Shown here: in pieces, positions 1-9,063 of the stretch
Layout: the number at the start of each line of letters is the position of its first letter
Numbering within the stretch: the first letter of the stretch is position 1
DNA from: Thalassotalea hakodatensis
GTDB lineage: Bacteria > Pseudomonadota > Gammaproteobacteria > Enterobacterales > Alteromonadaceae
Assembly: GCF_030295995.1 (NCBI RefSeq)
Contig: NZ_AP027365.1
Span: forward strand, 2,388,066 to 2,452,065
Reading direction: 5' to 3'
DNA: 64,000 bases
Notes under the pieces: model-generated
Seen by the model: only the letters and a program-made list of their open reading frames with translations
What the model was told of the DNA's origin: nothing
The model's database searches: none
Translations under genes and position numbers: made by a program

Positions 1-66
1 TAACGCTTTAAACAGCGGAAAACGCGAGCGTAGCGAGTGGTTTTCCGCTGCTTTAACTTGTTACAC
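1..66 (-). other. attC-like recombination site (partial, left edge)
   Basis: Read on the minus strand this begins with GTGTAAC (the R'' core, 60-66) and ends with GCGTTA at the window edge. Between them are two arms that pair as TTAAA-(G)-CAGCGGAAAAC with a single unpaired G, around a loop of about 15 nt. Inverted core sites with an imperfect stem and an extrahelical base are the hallmarks of integron attC sites. R'' is the exact reverse complement of the core at the 5' end of the same cassette (GTTACAC, 686-692). The R' core lies partly outside the window. Confidence 0.75.
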
Positions 67-666
67 ACCGTTACCGTAGATGTTTATTTTTAACTTCAGT
101 TGCTGCGAATACTCTTTAAGCTGAGTCACATTGCGACTTGGCACTAAAGACAAGACGAACGAATCTGTGCCATTGTCGATTCCAATTATTTCTAACCCAA
201 CGTTTTTTGCACACGTTGAGAACAAAAAACCAGATTCGTGAGATTCCAAATAGTAAGATATATTTGACTGAGTTTTCTGCATATCGGACGCTAACTCTTT
301 CGATATGCTGCATTTAGAAAGTGTATTCTCAGATATATCGTTCAACAAATTAAAGACATATTGTGCATCTTCTCTCCAATCTACAACTGCTACACGGTTA
401 ATACTTTTGAGGCTTTCGGTAATTACAAATGTAAAGTCAAATGAATCTTCAAAAGCGCCATCAAATCCAGATTCTTCTAGTCCGTCTTTGTGTTTTGCTT
501 TGTATGCTTGCTTATTAGAAAGATAAAGTTGAACGTCATCCAAAATGCTCTTATCCCCTTTACTCATAATCCTAGCTACTACAATTTCTGGAGAGTCATT
601 TTTCGACTCCATTTTATTACAGCCTCCTGCGATCAAAGCGGCAATAACTATAAATAAATTTTTCAT
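61..666 (-). CDS. Cassette-borne small lipoprotein, unknown function
   Basis: This 201-aa protein has a lipoprotein signal: a short positive N-terminus, a hydrophobic stretch and a lipobox ending at Cys16 (LIAGGC). The mature part is polar with four more cysteines, and I recognise no domain. It is probably an envelope lipoprotein. The gene fills an integron cassette: it lies between an attC-like site on its 5' side (686-744) and another at its 3' end (1-66), and the ATG sits 26 nt after the GTT of the recombination core. AAGG just before the ATG is a close but usable ribosome site. Expression probably depends on the integron promoter or read-through, because no strong promoter is visible in the cassette. 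Confidence 0.7.
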   Translation of the reverse strand: MKNLFIVIAALIAGGCNKMESKNDSPEIVVARIMSKGDKSILDDVQLYLSNKQAYKAKHKDGLEESGFDGAFEDSFDFTFVITESLKSINRVAVVDWREDAQYVFNLLNDISENTLSKCSISKELASDMQKTQSNISYYLESHESGFLFSTCAKNVGLEIIGIDNGTDSFVLSLVPSRNVTQLKEYSQQLKLKINIYGNGV

Positions 667-685
667 TCCTTGTCCCCAAAATGGT

Positions 686-744
686 GTGTAACAATTTAGT
701 ATTTATGCGACACGCAGTTTGTGTTGCATAATCGCTTGTTGGAC
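686..744 (-). other. attC-like recombination site of the first cassette
   Basis: On the minus strand the R'' core GTCCAAC (738-744) fits RYYYAAC exactly and the R' core GTTACAC (686-692) is close to GTTRRRY. Between them a hairpin of ATTATGC.ACAC arms (about 702-733) closes over a 7-nt loop with one mismatch. R'' is complementary at 6 of 7 positions to the presumed attI-adjacent core GTTGAAC at 3008-3014, as expected if one cassette runs from 3014 down to here. Confidence 0.65.
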
Positions 745-1005
745 TGAGGCGCTACCTGCTCGGTGTGTCAGAGTTGGTGTTCTTTATGCTATGGGAATTT
801 GCTTTTTATGACCTAAGCGATATCTAGCCAATTTAATTGACGTGCCTATCGTATCTAAGCTATCCCTGCGCTACTCAGTATTTATTATGTGCTTCATTAC
901 ACCTAAGTTTGGCTAGATAAGCAACTATATTTTTCACGCAAAAAGGCTATTAGCCTGAGCAGTTAAGCAGGTTAACTCATTGATTTGATGCAGCAAGCAA
1001 GGCTG
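745..1005. other. Gene-free stretch between attC and IS91-like element
   Basis: No reading frame with coding character is visible here. It probably contains the remains of the first cassette and the 3' (oriIS-side) end of the IS91-like element. IS91 elements lack terminal inverted repeats, so the exact boundary cannot be placed from this sequence alone. Confidence 0.4.
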
Positions 1006-2105
1006 CTAACTCGTTCGCTCTGTATTAGCCGCCACTAACTCCAAGTTAAACACGCCAATAAACCGCAAGTTACCTACCTTACAGTGCTGACAAGGCCAGT
1101 GTGCTATCCGAGGCGGGCTCTCTACCTTCACCTCTCTGCTTTGCGAACGTGCGACGCCTGTGACCTTATCAACGCTAATTTTCGTTTGCGACACGCATTA
1201 GCTAAAAAACCATAGTGACGAATACGCATAAACCCTTTTGGCAGTACATGCTGTAAATAACGCCGTAAAAACTCATCATTGCTTAGCGTCATCACTTTTT
1301 CACGATAATTATCTGCGTAATCTCGGTATCTAAAACTCACCGAGTGCGTATCCATCGACACTAAACGTGATTCTGACATCACGCCTTTTCGGGTATAACG
1401 TGCTAGATAACTGACTAGCTTTTCACTGTACGTTAAACAGGCTTTGCTATAAACACACCACTTGGTTGGCGTGCTTATTTTCGTCAATGAGCTATCACTT
1501 TCATTTAGCGCTGCAAGCATTTTTCCTCTAAATACGCTTGATAACGCCTTTACTGGGTATAAATAGCCTTTTTCTATCTCATACCAATGCGTCTTGTTGA
1601 GCGTTCCCGCAGGAATTAAGCAATGTAAGTGAATATGCTGACTTAAGGTTTGCCCCCAAGTATGTAAAACACTTGTCATCCCCAATTGACCATGCCCTTT
1701 TCGTTTAGCAAATTTATTCAAGGTTTGCCATGCTGCCTTGAATAAACAATGATATAAGACATTGGGGGTATAGTGGGCAATGATATTAAGCTCATGAGGA
1801 AGCGTAAAAACAAGGTGGAAATAGCGGCATGATAATAAGTTTTCTTGCTGCTTTTGTATCCATGTTGCCGTTGCTATCCCTCCACACCGTGGACAGTGGC
1901 GGTCTCGGCAGCTACACCCTAGCTGCTGCGACTCACCACAGTTATCACATTGCCATGATTGATAACCGAGCTGTCCCGTTCTGCAGGATTGAATATGCTG
2001 ACAAACGCGTAATTGCTGGTAACTCATTTTATGATGTTGCCGATAATGCCCAAGACTCACATTTAATATATCAGCTAGGTGTAAGGCGCTCATTTTGTAC
2101 GCCAA
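1006..2105 (-). pseudogene. IS91-family HUH/Y2 transposase, apparently frameshifted near its C-terminus
   Basis: The main frame (2105-1128, 325 aa) begins with a zinc-binding domain with clustered Cys (CDNCG, CSCRDRHCPRC, about residues 52-75). A HUH-type motif HIHLHC and a Y-x3-Y motif (YLARYTRKG) follow; these nick and transfer single-stranded DNA in rolling-circle transposition. The frame stops at 1128, but another frame (down to 1006) carries a typical IS91 C-terminus with a CxxC motif (CQHCKVG). A one-base shift around 1150-1195 would join them. Either the gene is damaged, or a programmed shift occurs (an AAAA run lies nearby), or the short form is functional. Confidence 0.7.
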
Positions 2106-2926
2106 CCCGCGAGTAAATCAATACCGCCATGCCCCAATTCGGGCAGCCAATGTAAGTAGCTTTGTGTCGTTTTAATGTCACTATGACCAAGCTGGTGCTG
2201 AAGTTGGTGTAATGGCATACCTGATTCTAGTTGATGTGTAGCATAAGCATGACGTAAGGCATGTGGATTACACTGTGTTAAACCACACATCTGTGCATGT
2301 TTCTTCAATGCTTTCCTGAAACTCGATGGTGACATCGGTTTATCCATTAACCATCGCGAGTAAAACATCCACCCTGTTGGGTGATACATTGTCCAATAGC
2401 AACGTAATTGATTTAGCACACTATCAGAGACAACCACATAACGCGATTTATCGCCTTTGCCCTGTTCAATTAAAATAGTTCTTCGCTGCCCATCAATGTC
2501 TTGTACTTTTATACGTAAAAGCTCACCGATTCGGAGACCACACCCGTAACACACCATGATTAACGTTTTCAATCGCATATCATCAGCGCAGCTTTCTATT
2601 AGCCGCAGTATATCGTCGCGTGATAAATACGCAGGGGCGCGAGACTTGGCTTTGGGTAGTGAAATATCTAATTTCAGTGGACGGTGAAGGACATTTTTAA
2701 ATAAGAACCAAATACTGTTTATTTGTATTTTCTGGCTTGCTCTAGAGAGTTTACGAATAGCAGGATCTTTAAAAAACGCATTAAGTTCACTATCAGTAAT
2801 CGAATCAAGCGGTTTATTAAAGTAATGGCTGAGTTTGAGTAGATGATCACAGTAGCTTTTACAGGTATTTTGCGAATAACCTCGAAAGGCTATTTCAGTT
2901 TTAACTTGTTCAATGAGTGGGTTCAT
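2090..2926 (-). CDS. Tyrosine recombinase of the IS91-like element
   Basis: This 278-aa phage-integrase-family protein has an N-terminal SAM-like DNA-binding domain (about residues 1-90) and a catalytic domain. The catalytic residues are visible: Arg in GCGLRIGEL, H-x-x-R in HALRHAYATH, and the LGHSDIKTTQSY block with the final Tyr. It lacks the extra patch characteristic of IntI. The gene overlaps the transposase gene by 16 bp, suggesting translational coupling. Its role in IS91-type transposition is not established. The start is supported by AGGT ahead of the ATG. Confidence 0.75.
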   Translation of the reverse strand: MNPLIEQVKTEIAFRGYSQNTCKSYCDHLLKLSHYFNKPLDSITDSELNAFFKDPAIRKLSRASQKIQINSIWFLFKNVLHRPLKLDISLPKAKSRAPAYLSRDDILRLIESCADDMRLKTLIMVCYGCGLRIGELLRIKVQDIDGQRRTILIEQGKGDKSRYVVVSDSVLNQLRCYWTMYHPTGWMFYSRWLMDKPMSPSSFRKALKKHAQMCGLTQCNPHALRHAYATHQLESGMPLHQLQHQLGHSDIKTTQSYLHWLPELGHGGIDLLAGWRTK

Positions 2927-3007
2927 GACTTACCTCCAAGTGATGGAATAACCCCAAGGTAAGTGTGAGCCAAATTCTAGCAGTTGCACTCTCCGCGTAG
3001 CGGCTTA

Positions 3008-3014
3008 GTTCAAC
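3008..3014 (-). other. Candidate attI core site
   Basis: The minus strand reads GTTGAAC, an exact match to the integron core consensus GTTRRRY. It lies on the cassette side of intI, about 240 bp from the integrase start, where attI is expected. The GTT orientation agrees with the attC-like sites to the left. The full extent of attI cannot be defined from sequence alone. Confidence 0.55.
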
Positions 3015-3086
3015 AGCTTATTCATAGGAACCATTCTCGCAAGTAACACGACGGGCTGCTCCTATGTTCATAAAATTGAAAATTTA

Positions 3087-3115
3087 AATTACCACTTCTT
3101 TTTAACTAAATCAAT
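3087..3115 (-). promoter_or_regulatory. Candidate cassette promoter Pc
   Basis: On the minus strand TTGATT (3110-3115) and TAATTT (3087-3092) are separated by 17 bp, a fair sigma-70 promoter pointing from the intI side through attI into the cassettes. Position and direction fit a Pc promoter. Each hexamer has two mismatches to consensus, so moderate strength is expected. Confidence 0.45.
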
Positions 3116-3199
3116 GAGATAGTACTTCACATTCTCGCTTTCTACGATTAATACAAGAATCATTCTCGATTTCTTGCTAAAAACAAGAAAACAACTAAA

Positions 3200-3215
3200 C
3201 TGTACATTCATACAG
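3200..3215 (+). promoter_or_regulatory. LexA (SOS) box in the intI promoter
   Basis: CTGTACATTCATACAG matches the gammaproteobacterial LexA consensus CTGT-N8-ACAG perfectly. It overlaps the predicted -35 region of intI, with a -10-like TAAAAT following near 3224. Integron integrases in Vibrio and related hosts are known to be repressed by LexA and induced by DNA damage. The same control is inferred here. Confidence 0.8.
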
Positions 3216-3252
3216 TATGTGGTAAAATTAATTTTGATGAAGGATTATCAAC

Positions 3253-4218
3253 ATGGCCTCACCTTTTTTAGCCGCTATCAAAGAGTTTATGTGGACGCGT
3301 CGTTACGCTAAAAGAACGATTGAAACCTATTTATATTGGATCAAATACTACATAAACTTTAATAAACAGAAGCACCCTTTAGATTGTCATAATAAAGACG
3401 TTGAACGATTTCTTAATTATCTTGCAAACCAAGAAAATGTTGCACCTAAAACTCAAGCCGTTGCATTAAACGCAGTAAACTTTCTTTACAAAGAGTATTT
3501 ATCTAAACCTTTGTCACTAGCACTAAATTACAATAAATCTCGTGTACAACCTAAGTTACCGGTGGTATTAACACCAACAAAAATAAAAACGTTATTTAAA
3601 TACATTGATAATGATTACAGGCTTCCCTGCGCATTAATGTATGGCAGCGGTTTACGAGTAATGGAGGTAGTTCGTTTACGAATACACGATATAGACTTTA
3701 ATTTTCATTGTATTAGTGTTTGGTTTGCTAAAGGTGGAAAACATCGTCGTGTTACCCTAGCCCCTGAATTAGTCAATGATCTAAAAAGCCAAGTAAAGTT
3801 TGCTAGCATCCATTTTAAGCGAGATATAAGAAACCCGAGTTATTCTGGAGTTTATTTGCCTTTTGCATTAGCCCGTAAATACCCTAACGCGAATAAAGAA
3901 GAAGGCTGGCATTACTTATTTCCATCTCACAGATTAAGCGAAGATCCAGAAGTAGGCTTGCTACGCAGGCACCATATTCATGAAACTATGTTAAGAAAAG
4001 TGATAAAACGTGCCGCGAAAAAGGCGTTATTAAAGAAACCTATTAGTTGCCATACCTTACGGCACTCATTTGCTACGCATTTACTACAACGCGGGGCTGA
4101 CATTCGTACCGTTCAGGAACAATTAGGCCATACTGATGTGCGAACCACACAAATCTATACCCATGTTATTGAAAGAGGTGCAAATGGTGTGAGAAGTCCA
4201 TTGTCAGACTTATATTAA
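3253..4218 (+). CDS. intI: Integron integrase IntI
   Basis: This 321-aa tyrosine recombinase catalyses attI x attC and attC x attC exchange. Catalytic residues are visible in GSGLRVMEV (Arg), CHTLRHSFATH (His, Arg) and LGHTDVRTTQIYTH (His, Tyr nucleophile). The IntI-specific insertion lies between the two Arg boxes (about residues 198-245: SGVYLPFALARKYPN then EEGWHYLFPS), which separates it from XerC/XerD. AAGGA precedes the ATG by about 9 nt. The gene is transcribed away from the cassettes, the usual integron layout, and carries a LexA box upstream. Length is normal for the family and no damage is visible. Confidence 0.95.
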   Translation: MASPFLAAIKEFMWTRRYAKRTIETYLYWIKYYINFNKQKHPLDCHNKDVERFLNYLANQENVAPKTQAVALNAVNFLYKEYLSKPLSLALNYNKSRVQPKLPVVLTPTKIKTLFKYIDNDYRLPCALMYGSGLRVMEVVRLRIHDIDFNFHCISVWFAKGGKHRRVTLAPELVNDLKSQVKFASIHFKRDIRNPSYSGVYLPFALARKYPNANKEEGWHYLFPSHRLSEDPEVGLLRRHHIHETMLRKVIKRAAKKALLKKPISCHTLRHSFATHLLQRGADIRTVQEQLGHTDVRTTQIYTHVIERGANGVRSPLSDLY

Positions 4219-4255
4219 GTTTACCCGTGCGGTTCATTAACAAATAGACAAACAG

Positions 4256-4285
4256 AAAAAACCCAGCGCTAAGGCTGGGCTTTCA
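4256..4285 (-). terminator. Intrinsic terminator between icd and intI
   Basis: CCCAGC (4262-4267) and GCTGGG (4274-4279) form a 6-bp stem. On the minus strand a T-run follows, which fits termination of icd. Read on the plus strand the tail is only GCTTTC, so termination of intI would be weaker. Confidence 0.8.
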
Positions 4286-4307
4286 AAATTGCTACTTCTT
4301 TAAACGC

Positions 4308-6554
<2,247 letters not shown>

Positions 6555-6849
6555 TTATTTTCAGCGAGTATGCAATAAAATGAATAAAAACCCGTAAATG
6601 TAAAATTAACATTCATTTTATTGAAAAAAATATTTGCGCGCGCATAGTAAAGGAAACCGCGTTTTAACACAAGAATTCACTATGCTTTGCTCATAAAAAA
6701 GCACGCTATCTTACAACATTTTGTCATGGATACCTTGTTAAGCGTTAGCGTCGCAACATCGCTATGTATGGGGGGTCAACTGTTATTTTTCAAGTAGGCT
6801 ATGTCCTTATAGTCATCGAACACATTTTCAGGTTGATCTTGAGTGATCG

Positions 6850-6897
6850 TCTCGATTTCGACATTTTACGCCCTATTTTCACGTCTCGATATCGAGA
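6850..6897. promoter_or_regulatory. Two palindromic upstream activator sites
   Basis: A perfect 14-bp palindrome TCTCGATATCGAGA (6884-6897) and a related imperfect copy TCTCGATTTCGACA (6850-6863) start 34 bp apart, about three helical turns. They lie about 65-110 bp upstream of the sigma-54 promoter, the usual place for enhancer sites of NtrC-type regulators. The likely ligand is the response regulator encoded at 11664-13037, which is inference. Confidence 0.55.
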
Positions 6898-6960
6898 TTA
6901 ATAAAGCCTCTCATCTAAAAATAAAACTTAACAGATTGAATTTTAAATATATTTTATATT

Positions 6961-6976
6961 TGGCATTGTCTTAGCT
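6961..6976 (+). promoter_or_regulatory. Sigma-54 (-24/-12) promoter of the exporter operon
   Basis: TGGCATTGTCTTAGCT keeps the invariant GG and GC dinucleotides at exact sigma-54 spacing (consensus TGGCAC-N5-TTGCW), with TGGCA intact in the -24 box. It lies 72 bp before the membrane-fusion gene. The operon is followed by genes for a sigma-54 activator and its kinase, which supports the call. Confidence 0.65.
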
Positions 6977-7048
6977 TTATCTAGGTGACAAACCGTTCAC
7001 TGAACTTAAAGCGCCCTGCTCGCTTTCGTTGATGTAAAAAGGAATACG

Positions 7049-8299
7049 ATGGATATCGTTAGAAAAAAACAAAAAAATTTCACCCCTGTCATAAAGTGGG
7101 CCGTTATTACCGTCGTTATTATCTCATGTATATGGGCATTAACGTATGCCAGTAATAGTGGTCATAAAGTGTCAGCCAACAATGTGCTGCTTGATGCGGT
7201 GCAATCTGGCGAACTTACCCTTGACGTTAGAGGCATTGGCGTATTAGTACCAAAAGAAGTGTACTGGGTGGCTACCGAAGTAAATGGCCGTGTTGACAAA
7301 GTCTATAAGAAAGCAGGGGCTGCCGTTAAAAAAGATGATTTAATCATTTCAATGAAGAACTCATCTCTTACCCAACAGTTAGAAGAAAGCCAATGGGAGC
7401 TTGAAGAAACAAAAGCACAACTTAACGCACAGCGCGTTGCGCTTGAATCACAAGTGTTAGATCAAGAAACGCTAGTGATCAACAGTCAATTAAATTATGA
7501 AAGCGCCCTGCTTACGCTTAATGCTCAAAAAACATTATTAAATCAAGGTATCGTTGCCATTTCAAAAGTGGAGCATGAAGAAGTTAAAATTGAAGTGGAG
7601 CAATTATTACAACGATGGCAATTAGAAAAAAAGCGCTACGCTAAAGCACAAGAGAATTTAGTAGCGCAAAAGCGTGCATTTAACGCGCGTTTAAAACGTA
7701 TGGAACGTGGTACAGCAAGAATTCAGCACTTGGTGAACAGCTTAGACATACGTGCTTCAATCGACAGCATAGTGCAAGAAATGCCATTAGAATTAGGACA
7801 ACAAATAACGGCTGGTACGAATGTGGCACGACTAGCCCGTAATGATGAATTTATCGCAGAAATTCGTGTGCCTGAAAAACAAATTTATCAAATCGGCTTA
7901 ACTCAAGCAGTAACCCTTGACACGAAAACCAGCAAAGTAAGTGGCGAAGTCATTCGTATTGACCCATCCGTTGTTAACGGTTCCGTGCAAGTTGATGTAG
8001 CTATCACAGGAAAATTACCCAAAGAAGCAAGGCCTGAGCTCAGTGTTGACGGCATTATTCATGTTGCCCATCTAACAAACACTCTTTATGTAAAGCGTCC
8101 TATGTATGCTAAAGCGAATGAATCAAGTGCTGTATATGTCGTAAACACGGAAAATAACAGCGTGGCTTTACGTGACGTAACCTTTGGCCGCTCATCGCAA
8201 ACTCACATTGAAATTATTTCTGGTCTTTCTGCTGGCGAAAACGTTGTAGTATCAAACGTATCGTCATGGAAAGACAAACAAATTAACGCGATACAATAG
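7049..8299 (+). CDS. HlyD-family membrane fusion protein of an ABC exporter
   Basis: This 416-aa protein is a periplasmic adaptor of the MacA/HlyD type. It has one N-terminal membrane segment (about 17-35), a lipoyl-like domain (GRVDKVYKKAGAAVKKDDLI), a long coiled-coil hairpin (about 110-230), a second lipoyl half, and beta-barrel and membrane-proximal domains. It should bridge the inner-membrane permease to an outer-membrane channel such as TolC, which is not encoded here. It is the first gene of a three-gene operon with the ATPase 23 bp downstream. AAAGGA lies 5 nt before the ATG. The probable sigma-54 promoter is at 6961-6976. Confidence 0.85.
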   Translation: MDIVRKKQKNFTPVIKWAVITVVIISCIWALTYASNSGHKVSANNVLLDAVQSGELTLDVRGIGVLVPKEVYWVATEVNGRVDKVYKKAGAAVKKDDLIISMKNSSLTQQLEESQWELEETKAQLNAQRVALESQVLDQETLVINSQLNYESALLTLNAQKTLLNQGIVAISKVEHEEVKIEVEQLLQRWQLEKKRYAKAQENLVAQKRAFNARLKRMERGTARIQHLVNSLDIRASIDSIVQEMPLELGQQITAGTNVARLARNDEFIAEIRVPEKQIYQIGLTQAVTLDTKTSKVSGEVIRIDPSVVNGSVQVDVAITGKLPKEARPELSVDGIIHVAHLTNTLYVKRPMYAKANESSAVYVVNTENNSVALRDVTFGRSSQTHIEIISGLSAGENVVVSNVSSWKDKQINAIQ

Positions 8300-8322
8300 T
8301 TAACAATAATAAGGAAAGCACA

Positions 8323-9045
8323 ATGCAAAACCAAGCAAAGACTCTCGTGACCTTGAATGCCTTAGACAAAATATTTTATACCGATGATGTAGAAACACAT
8401 GCATTAGAAGGTATTAATTTAACCATTCACCAAGGTGAATTTATATCGATTGCCGGCCCATCGGGTTGTGGTAAATCTACCTTATTATCTATTTTAGGTT
8501 TATTAGATACGCCTACTAATGGTAATTACCAGTTATCAGGACACGACGTGACGAGTTTAGATAAAGACGAACGTGCACTGATCCGAAATGAAAAAATTGG
8601 CTTTATTTTCCAAGCCTTTAATTTAATTAGTGATTTAACTGTTCAAGAAAATGTAGAGCTTCCTTTATCTTATCGCTCAGATATTAGCAAAAGCGAGCGC
8701 CAACAACTGGTAACTGATGCTTTAAAACAAGTCGATATGCAACACCGTGCCAATCATTTTCCCTCACAATTATCAGGGGGGCAGCAACAACGTGTTGCAG
8801 TAGCACGAGCCATTGCCGGTAAACCAGCTATTATTCTTGCCGATGAACCAACCGGTAATTTAGACTCAAAAAATGCAGGAGCTGTCATGGAGTTACTGGA
8901 TAAACTTCATGCTAATGGCGCGACTATTTGCATGGTTACTCATGATCCTCGCTCTGCAAGCCGCGCCGATAGAATCATTGAAATTTTCGACGGCAAAGTA
9001 GTGGCCGACCGTCCATCAGAAACCCCAAGCGCTATCGCCATTTAG
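8323..9045 (+). CDS. ABC transporter ATP-binding protein (MacB/LolD type)
   Basis: The 240-aa ATPase has Walker A GPSGCGKST (45-53), signature LSGGQQQR (150-157), Walker B IILADE (170-175) and the switch His in MVTHD. It energises the FtsX-like permease encoded next. The sequence belongs to the group serving MacB, LolCDE and FtsEX type transporters, which extrude or extract substrates rather than import them. AAGGAAA precedes the start. The gene sits between the adaptor and permease genes with short gaps, consistent with one transcript. The substrate cannot be told from sequence. Confidence 0.9.
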   Translation: MQNQAKTLVTLNALDKIFYTDDVETHALEGINLTIHQGEFISIAGPSGCGKSTLLSILGLLDTPTNGNYQLSGHDVTSLDKDERALIRNEKIGFIFQAFNLISDLTVQENVELPLSYRSDISKSERQQLVTDALKQVDMQHRANHFPSQLSGGQQQRVAVARAIAGKPAIILADEPTGNLDSKNAGAVMELLDKLHANGATICMVTHDPRSASRADRIIEIFDGKVVADRPSETPSAIAI

Positions 9046-9063
9046 TGGGCTGAGGATATAAAT

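Larger units (their letters stand above)
1006..2926 (-). mobile_element. IS91-like element with tyrosine recombinase and Y2 transposase
   Basis: Two minus-strand genes overlapping by 16 bp encode a short tyrosine recombinase (upstream) and an IS91-type transposase (downstream). This two-gene arrangement is known in some IS91-family elements of marine gammaproteobacteria (recalled, not searched). The coordinates cover only the coding part. The true ends probably lie a little outside, between about 745-1005 and 2927-3007. The element sits inside the first cassette position of the integron. Confidence 0.75.

Noticed and set aside
1829-2116. Plus-strand frame within the IS91-like element
   Set aside because: Antisense to the conserved N-terminal zinc region of the transposase and the end of the recombinase gene.
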